Shown: one piece after another, positions 1-8,067 of the stretch
Layout: each line of letters begins with the position of its first letter
How positions within the stretch are numbered: the first letter of the stretch is position 1
Source of the DNA: Haliea sp963974125
GTDB taxonomy: Bacteria > Pseudomonadota > Gammaproteobacteria > Pseudomonadales > Halieaceae
DNA: 64,000 nucleotides
Direction of reading: 5' to 3'
NCBI GenBank assembly: GCA_963974125.1
Contig: CAXBCH010000018.1
Span: 1-64,000, forward strand
Made by a program: the position numbers and the translations under genes
Notes under the pieces: model-generated
Seen by the model: only the letters and a program-made list of their open reading frames with translations
Told to the model about the DNA's origin: nothing
Database searches by the model: none

Positions 1-1145
1 CATGCTCCGACGTCACTGACCTGGGTGGAAGGGGGCGGATGCAGGGGCGCTTACGCTTCAACTATGTTCTGGGCATCTACTCGTTCGAAGAAGAAGCAGA
101 TGTGTTCAATCCATTGATTCCCCTGAACTCCTTTTTGGGCCCGTTTGTGCTCAACAACCAGTACGGTCTGGAGGCCGAGCAGCTGGCATTGTATGGCCAG
201 GCCGACTACCGTCCGCGGATACTGCAGGACAAGCTGACAGTGACAGCCGGGGTCAGATGGTCCAGGGAGGAAAAGGATTCCTACATCATTCACCCGGGGG
301 ATTTCGAGGGCGTTGCTGATGACAGCTGGACCAACGTAGCGCCAACGTTCATCCTGGCCTACGATTTCAGCGATGATATGCAGGCCTACGCGAAGTACTC
401 CCGGGGCTGGAAAGCCGGGGGCTTCAACGGCGAGGCGGAAAGCCTCGACGGATTCGTCGATGGCTATGACCCCGAGGAGGTCGATGCTTGGGAACTGGGC
501 TTCAAGTCCCGCTTGCTGGATGACCGCCTGCAGCTCAACGCCGCTGTTTTCTACAATGATGAAACCGACCTGCAGCTCTCGGTCTTCACCAGTGGTTCGT
601 CGGCCGCAACGGTCATTCGCAATGCCGGTGAGGCGGTGAAGCAGGGCGTGGAGCTTGAGGTACTGTTCCAGCCGACAGCAGATCTCCTGGTCACGGCAAA
701 CGTCGGTTACCTGGATTCCGAGTACAAGGAATACAACGAGTTCGATGCTGCCCTTGGCAGGGAGGTCAATCGCAAGGATGAGCGGGCGAACCAGTATGCG
801 CCGGAATACAATTTCAATCTCAGCGCCGAGTACACCTTTGTGCGAGCCAGTTGGGGCAACTTGAACGGCCGCCTGGATTACACCTACAGCGATGACTACG
901 TTCCCTATGTGACACCGGAGCAGAACGCGACTTCCATGATAGACAGCTACGGTGTTCTGAACGGCAGGTTGTCGTTGCTGGACATCCCGGTCGGCAGTAG
1001 CAGTACGCTGAACCTGGCGCTGTGGGGCAAGAATCTCACCGATGAGGAGTACCGTCTGAATACCATTCCCTTCGGGCCCTGGACGGTGAGCTTTTTTGGC
1101 GACCCTCGGACCTATGGCCTTGAGGCCGTCCTGCGCTTTCACTAG
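1..1145 (+). CDS. TonB-dependent receptor, C-terminal part (cut by window edge)
   Basis: Outer-membrane receptor for energised uptake of a large or scarce ligand. Only the C-terminal two thirds of the beta-barrel is present; the frame is open back to base 3, so signal peptide, TonB box and plug lie outside the window. Visible are alternating aromatic beta-strand segments, a mid-barrel signature WKAGGFNGE near codon 135 and the family ending PRTYGLEAVLRFH with a terminal aromatic-His suited to BAM insertion. The internal Met at base 39 is not the true start. A strong hairpin (1163-1186) follows, then two SDR genes on the same strand, so the receptor may serve the substrate those enzymes act on. 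The ligand cannot be told from sequence. Confidence 0.93.
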   Translation, partial: CSDVTDLGGRGRMQGRLRFNYVLGIYSFEEEADVFNPLIPLNSFLGPFVLNNQYGLEAEQLALYGQADYRPRILQDKLTVTAGVRWSREEKDSYIIHPGDFEGVADDSWTNVAPTFILAYDFSDDMQAYAKYSRGWKAGGFNGEAESLDGFVDGYDPEEVDAWELGFKSRLLDDRLQLNAAVFYNDETDLQLSVFTSGSSAATVIRNAGEAVKQGVELEVLFQPTADLLVTANVGYLDSEYKEYNEFDAALGREVNRKDERANQYAPEYNFNLSAEYTFVRASWGNLNGRLDYTYSDDYVPYVTPEQNATSMIDSYGVLNGRLSLLDIPVGSSSTLNLALWGKNLTDEEYRLNTIPFGPWTVSFFGDPRTYGLEAVLRFH

Positions 1146-1162
1146 GCAAAGTCCAATCACCG

Positions 1163-1186
1163 ACGGCGCCCTGATGGTGGCGCCGT
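1163..1186 (+). terminator. Hairpin after TonB receptor
   Basis: Perfect 8-bp stem ACGGCGCC / GGCGCCGT around an 8-nt loop, 18 bases after the receptor stop codon and 25 bases before the SDR start. There is no U-tract, so it may be a partial terminator, an attenuator or an mRNA-stabilising 3' hairpin rather than a full rho-independent terminator. Confidence 0.5.
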
Positions 1187-1210
1187 TACCAATCAAAAAC
1201 TGGAGGAACA

Positions 1211-1963
1211 ATGAAGCTTGAAAACAAAGTGGCACTGGTTACCGGCGCCGGACAAGGTGTGGGGCAGGGTATTGCTTTTGAACTGGCAAGGGCCGGGGCC
1301 AAAGTGGCCGTTGCGGGCCGCACGCTGGAAAAGCTGGAGGCAAGCTGCCGGTCGATTATCGAATCGGGCGGCGAGGCTATTCCGATTCAGTGCGACGTCA
1401 AGTCGCAGGAGTCCTTGCAGAGTTGTGTGCAAGCGGTGATCGACCAGTACGGAGGCATCAATATCCTGGTGAACAATGCCCAGGAAGTCCCCCTCGGTAC
1501 ACTCCTCGAGCTGGAAGAGGAACAGCTCAATAGTGGTTGGGAATCGGGGCCGCTGGCAACGCTCCGGCTGATGAAACTCTGTTACCCACATCTAAAGGGC
1601 GATGGCGTCATCATCAACCTGGGTACTGCGGCCGGCAAGCGTTGGGACATGTCTGGTTATGGCGCCTACGCAGCCTGCAAGGAAGCGATACGATCCCTGA
1701 GTCGGGCGGCTGCCTGCGAGTGGGGGCCTGATGGCATACGCACCAACGTGATCATGCCCTTGGCCGCTTCACCCGCACTGGCCTGGTGGATCGACAATCG
1801 CCCTGAAGAGGCCGAGCAATTCATGCAGTCCGTGCCGCAACGACGGGTGGGTGACTGCGAAGCCGATATCGGACGTTTTGTGGCCATGCTGTGCGGCCCC
1901 GATTCTGCCTACGTCAACGGCCAGAGCATTGGGCTGGACGGCGGCCAGGCCTTCCTGGGCTGA
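1211..1963 (+). CDS. Short-chain dehydrogenase/reductase (classical SDR)
   Basis: 250-aa cytoplasmic NAD(P)-dependent oxidoreductase of the classical SDR family. The cofactor motif TGxxxGxG is at residues 11-18, NNA(Q) at 88-91 and the catalytic pair YxxxK at Tyr153/Lys157. The catalytic Ser position is occupied by Thr139 in LGTAAG, unusual but not necessarily inactivating. The C-terminal GLDGGQAFLG is typical of FabG-like members. The ATG is preceded by GGAGG-like TGGAGGAACA. It lies 16 nt upstream of a second SDR and downstream of a TonB receptor, so the three may form one catabolic unit. Substrate unknown; steroid, terpenoid or fatty-acyl alcohols are possible. Confidence 0.9.
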   Translation: MKLENKVALVTGAGQGVGQGIAFELARAGAKVAVAGRTLEKLEASCRSIIESGGEAIPIQCDVKSQESLQSCVQAVIDQYGGINILVNNAQEVPLGTLLELEEEQLNSGWESGPLATLRLMKLCYPHLKGDGVIINLGTAAGKRWDMSGYGAYAACKEAIRSLSRAAACEWGPDGIRTNVIMPLAASPALAWWIDNRPEEAEQFMQSVPQRRVGDCEADIGRFVAMLCGPDSAYVNGQSIGLDGGQAFLG

Positions 1964-1979
1964 TCGGGGAGAATAGAAA

Positions 1980-2936
1980 GTGGAATCCACATTCTCGGCC
2001 GACAGCACGACCGATGAGGTCATGCAGGGAATCGACCTGCATGGCCAGTGTGCCCTGATCACGGGCGCCTCGTCTGGTCTGGGTGTAGAAACCGCCCGCA
2101 GCCTGGCCCGGGGCGGGGCGACGGTAATAATGGCTGCCCGTGATGAGCGGAAGACCCGTGCAGCCATGGCAGGCATCCTGCAGGAGTTACCGGGTGCGGA
2201 GTTGATTTTCATGCCGCTGGATCTCTCTGATCCTGCCAGTATTCTCCAGTGCGCCGAGAGCATAAGGAGCTCCCGGCCGCGCCTGGAACTGTTGATCAAC
2301 AATGCGGGTGTCATGGCCTGTCCACTGCGGCGCACTGCCCAGGGCTGGGAGTGGCAACTGGCTGTCAACCATATCGGGCATTTTCTGCTTGCGGGCGAAT
2401 TGGTGCCGACATTGCTGCAGGCCCCCTCTCCCAGGGTTGTCAATCTCACCTCCGGTGGCCACCAGTTTGCAGCGGTAGATTTTGAAGACCCTCACTTTCA
2501 GCACCGCCCCTACGACAGGTGGCTCGCCTACGGACAATCCAAGACCGCAAACATCTGGCATGCCTTGGGCCTTTTTGAACGCCTGGGCGACCGCGGGCTG
2601 AGTGCCTTTGCGGTACACCCCGGTGCCGTTCACACGGAACTCGGCCGACACATGTCGGCAGAGGAGCTCCAGGGATTGCAGGATGGGTCGGATGATGCTC
2701 CCGGGCTCACATTCAAGTCGATACCCCAGGGGGCGGCAACCACCGTCTGGGCGGCCACCAGCGCAGCACTCAGCGGCAGGGGCGGCCTGTACCTGGAAGA
2801 CTGCGGTATCGGCTCGCCAGTTCAGGGAGAGGGGCTTTCGACCAGTGGCTATGCACCCTGGGCGCTTGATCGCGAGCGCGCGGACGTACTCTGGCGACTT
2901 TCAGAAGAATGGCTGGGCAAGCGGTTCGCCTGGTAG
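1980..2936 (+). CDS. SDR oxidoreductase, retinol dehydrogenase/WWOX-like
   Basis: 318-aa SDR of the group that includes retinol dehydrogenases and WW-domain oxidoreductase homologues. TGASSGLG (28-35) binds NAD(P); NNAG is at 107-110; Ser158 in NLTSGGH, Tyr184 and Lys188 (YGQSK) form the catalytic set. The reading uses GTG at 1980 with GGGAG about 10 nt upstream; an internal ATG at 2022 (MQGIDLHGQ) would remove 14 residues and cannot be excluded. It follows the first SDR after 16 nt on the same strand, consistent with co-transcription. Substrate not deducible; the family often handles lipophilic alcohols or ketones. Confidence 0.88.
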   Translation: MESTFSADSTTDEVMQGIDLHGQCALITGASSGLGVETARSLARGGATVIMAARDERKTRAAMAGILQELPGAELIFMPLDLSDPASILQCAESIRSSRPRLELLINNAGVMACPLRRTAQGWEWQLAVNHIGHFLLAGELVPTLLQAPSPRVVNLTSGGHQFAAVDFEDPHFQHRPYDRWLAYGQSKTANIWHALGLFERLGDRGLSAFAVHPGAVHTELGRHMSAEELQGLQDGSDDAPGLTFKSIPQGAATTVWAATSAALSGRGGLYLEDCGIGSPVQGEGLSTSGYAPWALDRERADVLWRLSEEWLGKRFAW

Positions 2937-3121
2937 ACCGGAGGCAGCTACTCCCGTTGTCCGCTCGCCGGCAGAGTCACGATTTCTCTTCTATACTGGT
3001 CTTACTCAACCCAACAACCTGACGCTTCCCCGCTCGCCGCCAGGGCAGGCGCAGCCACGTGCACCTGCAGATTCGCGGTCAGTGGGGGGTTGGGAAACTT
3101 CGCAACCGCAGGACTGTGAGG

Positions 3122-5608
3122 ATGGCCAGCAAGGAGACAGGCAGGAACAGCAAACCACTGGTATTGATCACCGGCGCGGCCGGAGATATCGGCACCACAC
3201 TGACCCGGGCACTGAAATCCGCCTATCGCGTGATCGGGCTGGATATCGTGGAGGCACAGGAAGCTGACGCCAGCTTTGAATTTGATCTGACCTCGGCGGA
3301 TTCCGTGCAGCTGGCGCTGAAGCACGTTGCCGACCAGTACGGCACCGAAGTGGCTGCAGTGGTTCACCTGGCGGCCTACTTCGATTTTTCCGGCGAGGAG
3401 TCGCCGCTGTATGAGGCCGTCAACCTGGAGGGCACCCGCAATCTGCTCAGGGCGCTGCGCGACTTTGCCGTGGACCGGTTTGTATACTCAAGCACCATGC
3501 TGGTCCACCGGCCGGGCGTGCCGGGCGAGAAGATCACCGAGGACACGCCCATCGAGCCCGGCTGGATCTATCCGCGTTCCAAGGCGGAGACCGAGGACAT
3601 CATCCGCGAGGAAGCCGGCGACATGCCCTTCACGCTGCTGCGGCTGGCGGGGGTCTATGACGAACACAGCTGCGTGCCCACCCTGGCACACCAGATCGCG
3701 CGCATCTACGAGCGCACCCTGAAGAGCCACCTCTACGCCGGCAACACCGGCGTCGGCCAGGCGTTCCTCCACAAGCAGGACATGATGGATGCGTTCCGGC
3801 GCACTATCGACAGACGCCGCGAGCTGCCGCAGGAGGGGGCGATCCTGATCGGGGAGGAGCGCTGTGACAGCTATGAAGCCATTCAGAATCGTGTCGGCGA
3901 ATTGCTGCACGGCAAGGAGGAGTGGAAGACTATCAGCGTCCCCGCGCCAGTCGCCAAGGCCGGTGCCTGGGCGGAAGCCAGGGCGGAGCCCCTGGTGCCG
4001 GATGATTTTGACAAGGGCGAAAAGCCCTTCATCCGCCCCTTTATGGTCGACCTGGCCAACGACCATTATGAACTGGATACCAGTCTCGCACGTGACCTGC
4101 TGGATTGGCAGCCGCGGCACCAGCTGTTTGATGTGCTGGCAACGCTGGTGGAGAACCTGAAAAAGGACCCCGAGGGCTGGTACCAGGCCAATGGCATCAC
4201 ACCGCCGGACTGGATGGAGGAGGCCGACGAGCTTGGCCACAATCCGGATCGTCTGCTGGCACGACACAACGAGCGCTACCGCGAGCAGCATCGCCAGACC
4301 CAGTGGGCGCACTACCTCAACATGGGGCTTGGCGCCTGGCTGGTCACATCGCCACCGGCACTCGGCTACGCCGGTACCTGGTTGGCCTATAGCGACGGGC
4401 TGGCGGGTCTGGCACTGTTCGTCTTTGCGGGTATATCGCTGTCCTGGCGTCATGGCTGGGCGCGCTGGGTGTGCGCACTGGTGGGCGTGTGGCTGCTGTT
4501 TGCGCCGCTGGTGTTCTGGACGGCAAGTGCGGCGGGCTACCTCAATGGCACGCTGACCGGGCTGCTGGCCATCGGCCTGTCGGCCCTGGTGCGGCCGGCG
4601 CCGGGAATATCCCCGGTGGCGGAACACACCGGTCCCACCACGCCTCCCGGCTGGGACAATAACCCGTCGAGCTGGTACCAGCGCTTCCCCATTATTCTGC
4701 TGGCGCTGGTGGGCTTCTGTATCTCCCGCTACCTGGCGGCCTATCAACTCGGCCATATCGATGCCGTCTGGGAGCCGTTCTTTGCCGGCACCGGTATCGC
4801 AGGCAAGAATGGCACCGAGGAAATCATCACTTCCGATTTGTCCGAGGCCTGGCCCATTCCCGACGCGGGCCTGGGCGGTATCGTCTACGCCCTGGAGATC
4901 ATGCTGGGCCTGCTCGGTGGCACCCGTCGCTGGCGCACAATGCCCTGGGTGGTGGCTTCGTTCGGCGTGTTGATCGTTCCCCTGGGGGTGGTGTCCATTA
5001 CCTTTATCATTATCCAGCCGATTCTGATCGGCACCTGGTGCACCCTGTGCCTGATCGGCGCCGCGGCGATGCTGCTGCAGATCGCCTACGCCTTCAACGA
5101 GCTCGTGGCCACCGGCGGGTTCCTGTTGCGCCGGCACCGGGCCGGGGCGCCGGTGCTCAAAGTCTTCTTCACGGGCGATACCGACGAGGGTCGCAGCGAA
5201 GCGGAGGATGACAGCTTCCAGCAGTGCCCCCCCGGGTCCCTGCTGCGTGAGTCCTTTACCACCGGTGTGAACCTGCCCTGGAACCTGGCGCTGTGTATCC
5301 TGATCGGCGCCTGGCTGATGTTGACCCGGGTCACCCTGGGCGCGGAGGGCGGCATGGCGGACTGGGACCACTTCGTGGGCGCGATGGTGATAGCCATAGC
5401 CGTGATCGCCATGGCGGGTGCCGCCAGGCCGGTGCGCTGGCTGCTGCTTCCCCTGGCTGCGGTTCTGCTGGTGACGCCATGGGTTTACGGTGTGGCAATG
5501 CCGGCCCTGGTCGCGAGCCTGCTCTGCGCCCTTGCGCTTTTCGGCCTGAGCCTGCGGCGCGGCCCGGTTCCCGGGCAGTATGGTGAATGGAACCGGCTGC
5601 TGGTGTAG
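3122..5608 (+). CDS. Fusion: extended SDR/epimerase + SPW membrane repeats + VKOR-like domain
   Basis: 828-aa predicted fusion protein. Residues 1-330 form an NAD-dependent epimerase/dehydratase (extended SDR): TGAAGDIG at 17-24, then YSST and YPRSK catalytic motifs. Residues about 400-500 are hydrophobic with an SPW-repeat-like pattern (NMGLGAWLVTSP). Residues about 535-680 resemble vitamin K epoxide reductase: an amphipathic luminal segment ending PIPDAGLGG and the redox motif WCTLC with Cys640 and Cys643. Another helical SPW-like stretch ends the protein. The loop cysteines that normally shuttle electrons in VKOR appear absent. The ATG at 3122 is preferred over the upstream GTG at 3059 because the Rossmann fold starts directly after it. 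It probably sits in the inner membrane with the SDR in the cytoplasm. Confidence 0.85.
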   Translation: MASKETGRNSKPLVLITGAAGDIGTTLTRALKSAYRVIGLDIVEAQEADASFEFDLTSADSVQLALKHVADQYGTEVAAVVHLAAYFDFSGEESPLYEAVNLEGTRNLLRALRDFAVDRFVYSSTMLVHRPGVPGEKITEDTPIEPGWIYPRSKAETEDIIREEAGDMPFTLLRLAGVYDEHSCVPTLAHQIARIYERTLKSHLYAGNTGVGQAFLHKQDMMDAFRRTIDRRRELPQEGAILIGEERCDSYEAIQNRVGELLHGKEEWKTISVPAPVAKAGAWAEARAEPLVPDDFDKGEKPFIRPFMVDLANDHYELDTSLARDLLDWQPRHQLFDVLATLVENLKKDPEGWYQANGITPPDWMEEADELGHNPDRLLARHNERYREQHRQTQWAHYLNMGLGAWLVTSPPALGYAGTWLAYSDGLAGLALFVFAGISLSWRHGWARWVCALVGVWLLFAPLVFWTASAAGYLNGTLTGLLAIGLSALVRPAPGISPVAEHTGPTTPPGWDNNPSSWYQRFPIILLALVGFCISRYLAAYQLGHIDAVWEPFFAGTGIAGKNGTEEIITSDLSEAWPIPDAGLGGIVYALEIMLGLLGGTRRWRTMPWVVASFGVLIVPLGVVSITFIIIQPILIGTWCTLCLIGAAAMLLQIAYAFNELVATGGFLLRRHRAGAPVLKVFFTGDTDEGRSEAEDDSFQQCPPGSLLRESFTTGVNLPWNLALCILIGAWLMLTRVTLGAEGGMADWDHFVGAMVIAIAVIAMAGAARPVRWLLLPLAAVLLVTPWVYGVAMPALVASLLCALALFGLSLRRGPVPGQYGEWNRLLV

Positions 5609-5870
5609 CGGTTGGCCGCTATCGCGATTTGAAATCGGCGCACATGTCTACTAGGGTGTAGAAACAAGGTTGACATCGCAGATGTGGTGCGAGTGACCGA
5701 GTTCTGCCCGCTCTCCGCACCGGGCGGGTGCTCTGGCAGTAGCCCGGACGCCTCTCCCCAGCCTTTTTGAAACGCCGTCCTTCAACAAAGGGCAGCAGCC
5801 CAAGGGTTGCCGCTCTGCATGCGGCTTTCCACACTCACCTTGAAGCTTGACACTGCAAAAGGAGATTGTG

Positions 5871-6293
5871 ATGAATGTTCAAGAAGTCATGACCAAGAAT
5901 GTCGAATATATTCCCGCCAATACCACCTTGCATGAGGCCGCCAGGATGATGCGTGACCTGGACTGCGGGTTTCTTCCCATTGGCGATGATAGCAATGACA
6001 AATTGCGCGGAGTGGTGACGGACAGGGATATCCTGATCCGTGGAATTGCTGATGGCAAGGACCCGAACAGTACCACCATTGACGCCGTGAAGACGGACAA
6101 GGTGCTCTATTGCTTCCAGGATGACAGCCTTGAAACTGTCGCCAGGAATATGGGTGGGCAGCAGATCTACCGCCTGGTTGTACTGGACAATCCTGACAGC
6201 AAGCGTCTCTGCGGCGTCATCAGCCTGGGTGACATTGCCCGCCAGCGTATGGATAAACTTGCCGGAGAAACCGCGACAAGTATCGCGGCCTGA
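5871..6293 (+). CDS. CBS-domain pair protein
   Basis: 140-aa soluble protein made of two CBS motifs (about residues 1-60 and 70-135) forming one Bateman module, which in this family senses adenine nucleotides or related ligands. It opens MNVQEVMTKNVEYIPANTTL and contains GVVTDRDILIRG and GVISLGDIAR, the usual CBS ends. Start at 5871 is supported by AAAGGAGA spaced 8 nt; an upstream TTG at 5847 is less likely. It stands alone, ahead of a convergent ferritin-like gene. Such stand-alone CBS pairs are often stress-associated; no partner is evident here. Confidence 0.88.
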   Translation: MNVQEVMTKNVEYIPANTTLHEAARMMRDLDCGFLPIGDDSNDKLRGVVTDRDILIRGIADGKDPNSTTIDAVKTDKVLYCFQDDSLETVARNMGGQQIYRLVVLDNPDSKRLCGVISLGDIARQRMDKLAGETATSIAA

Positions 6294-6314
6294 CAGCGCG
6301 CAGGATTGACGCGC

Positions 6315-6331
6315 GTGGCCCTCGAGGCCAC
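6315..6331. terminator. Small hairpin between convergent genes
   Basis: Perfect GTGGCC-CTCGA-GGCCAC stem-loop in the 101-bp gap between the CBS gene (plus) and the ferritin-like gene (minus). It has no T-run on either side, so its role as a bidirectional terminator is only suggested by position. Confidence 0.35.
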
Positions 6332-6394
6332 TGACAAGTCAAGGGCAGGGTTCTATGCCAGTCGCTGTGGATACTTGGTTGGCCTGGCACCCTG

Positions 6395-6859
6395 TCACAT
6401 CTCATAGGCGGCGTTGGCCTTGCGACTGAAGGAGCGTCCCTCGGCTTTTTCCAGTTGAATGATGTCCCGCAGCAACTCTTCACCTTCGGTTGCGGGAATC
6501 TTTTGACTCGCGCCCTCCAGCAGCCCGATCAAGTAGCCGTGTAGCTCATCGCCCAGGCGACCGATCTGCTCCAGGCTGATTTCATTGGCTTCCGGGGTGA
6601 TGGAATCGATAAATGCCTGCGGCTCCTGTTCACGGGTATATTGCAGTCGGGTGTCGAGGATGTCGTCGTCTGCCCGCTCGACCATTTCCTCCAGCAAGTT
6701 CGCCATGCGTGCTTCATTGTCCGCCATCTGCTGCAGCAGTTGTTCGTGGCGAGGGTCGCTGGTCTTGCGCAGCATCGAATGGTAGAGAGGCGCACTCAGG
6801 TGATGGACTTCGATGGCATTGTCGATCAGGTGACCCAGGGAATTGAAAGTGCCGGTCAT
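6395..6859 (-). CDS. Ferritin-like / DUF2383-type four-helix bundle protein
   Basis: 154-aa, acidic, almost wholly helical protein. Regular Glu/His placements (IEVHHLSAPLYHSML, then repeated E/D-rich helices) are what a four-helix ferritin-like bundle shows, and a metal-binding or stress role is likely, but a strict ExxH pair could not be assigned with certainty. The ATG at 6859 has AGGAG seven nt upstream; the longer start at 6880 places its first codons on the ribosome site. It converges on the CBS gene and is flanked upstream by a divergent EamA transporter. Function beyond fold is not claimed. Confidence 0.65.
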   Translation of the reverse strand: MTGTFNSLGHLIDNAIEVHHLSAPLYHSMLRKTSDPRHEQLLQQMADNEARMANLLEEMVERADDDILDTRLQYTREQEPQAFIDSITPEANEISLEQIGRLGDELHGYLIGLLEGASQKIPATEGEELLRDIIQLEKAEGRSFSRKANAAYEM

Positions 6860-7023
6860 GTCGTTCGCTCCTGTTGCCATGATTGACGGTACGCTGAAAC
6901 ATCAGTGTGGCCCATGTGCCGAAAGACGTCCAGACAGCTGCAATCGAGGTATCCGGATCAAGGTACCTGCCAAGGGGCGTAGCCTGATAAAATACTGGAT
7001 CTATTCGCCCAAGGTCTCCCACC

Positions 7024-7911
7024 ATGTCGCTGGCAGATACCCTCCGCCTGCTCCTGCTTTCCTCGCTGTGGGGATTCTCCTTTATCTTCATGCGCGTGGC
7101 GGCGCCAGAGTTCGGTGCGGTCAGTCTGATTCTGTTGCGCATGGCGCTGGGGGCGCTATTGCTGGTGCCGTTGCTGCTCAAGCGTGAATACGTGCGCCTG
7201 CTGCGTCAGAACCTGGGGCCCCTGTTTGTGCTGGGCCTGACCACCGCGGCGCTGCCCTATACCCTGCTGGCCCTGGCAACCATGCGGCTGGAGGCTGGCT
7301 TTACCTCGCTTATCAATGCGGCCACGCCCATAGCGACGGCCCTGATCGGCGCGGCGTTCTTTGCTACGCCGATCCTGCGCCAGCAGGTTCTCGGTCTTAC
7401 CCTGGCCTTGATTGGGGTGGCGGTGCTGTCCGGGGGGCGACTGGATTTCAGCACCGGTGGCGATGGCTGGTTTATCCTGTCCGCATTGGGCGCCACCTTG
7501 TGCTACGGCTTTGGTGGCAACTATTCCCGCACCCGCCTCTCCCACCTGCCGAGCCGGGTGCTGGCTGCCGGCAGTTGTGCGGTAGCGGCGCTGGTGTTGA
7601 CGATCCCCGGCCTGCTGCTCTGGCCGGAAGCGCCGGTCAGTGACGTTGCCTGGGGTTCGGCACTGGGCCTGGCGGCCCTGAGCACCGCCGCGGCGCTGCT
7701 GCTGTACTTCAAGGTGCTGGCCAGCGCCGGCGCCACCGCGGCTTCCACCGTGACCATGCTGGTGCCGGTCAGTGCCCTGGCCTGGGGCGTCGTGCTGCTG
7801 GGCGAAACCATCAGCCTGCAGGTACTTGTGGGCATGGTGGTCACCCTGCTGGGTACCGGGATTGCGACCGGGGTGGTGCGCTTGCGACGAGAGCGGACTT
7901 TGCCTCTGTAA
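7024..7911 (+). CDS. EamA/DMT family transporter
   Basis: 295-aa inner-membrane protein with about ten hydrophobic helices arranged as two five-helix EamA repeats (residues about 5-135 and 145-285). The opening LLLLSSLWGFSFIFMRVA and the second-half signature PVSALAWGVVLLGE are hallmarks of the drug/metabolite transporter superfamily. Members export amino acids, metabolites or drugs; the substrate here is unknown. It is a single gene, divergent from the ferritin-like gene, and its 3' side runs into a REPIN-like repeat before a convergent acyl-CoA ligase. Confidence 0.9.
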   Translation: MSLADTLRLLLLSSLWGFSFIFMRVAAPEFGAVSLILLRMALGALLLVPLLLKREYVRLLRQNLGPLFVLGLTTAALPYTLLALATMRLEAGFTSLINAATPIATALIGAAFFATPILRQQVLGLTLALIGVAVLSGGRLDFSTGGDGWFILSALGATLCYGFGGNYSRTRLSHLPSRVLAAGSCAVAALVLTIPGLLLWPEAPVSDVAWGSALGLAALSTAAALLLYFKVLASAGATAASTVTMLVPVSALAWGVVLLGETISLQVLVGMVVTLLGTGIATGVVRLRRERTLPL

Positions 7912-7923
7912 GCGCGGTCCAGG

Positions 7924-8055
7924 TGGGAGCGCAGTCCCTGCGCGATCGCCCGCGGACAAGGTGAATGGCCGCCCCGCGGACAGAGAGGGTGGCCTGGGCC
8001 ACAAGGTGAATGGCCGCCCCGCGGACAGAGAGGGTGGCCTGGGCCAGCGGGCTCC
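7924..8055. repeat. REPIN-like repeat with 45-bp perfect tandem duplication
   Basis: The gap between two convergent genes holds a REP-type unit GTGGGAGCGCAGTCCCTGCG (hairpin GCGCAG-tcc-CTGCGC, 7929-7943) and, on the other strand, a second head GTAGGAGCCCGCTGG (complement of about 8044-8056). Between them a 45-bp unit is duplicated without mismatch: 7956-8000 and 8001-8045. The paired inverted REP heads fit a REPIN; the duplication looks recent. No transposase is nearby. Confidence 0.75.
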
Positions 8056-8067
8056 TACGCAGTATGG

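Noticed and set aside
3488..5371. 627-codon open frame antisense to the fusion gene
   Set aside because: Low-complexity Gly/Gln/His-rich translation typical of the reverse frame of GC-rich genes; the plus-strand gene has clear domains and start.
5609..5870. Possible promoter with TTGACA at 5670-5675 ahead of the CBS gene
   Set aside because: No acceptable -10 box at 15-19 nt, and the sequence downstream is GC-rich; not called.
7924..8055. Could the 45-bp duplication be an insertion sequence
   Set aside because: No transposase frame and far too short; a REP/REPIN-type repeat explains it better.
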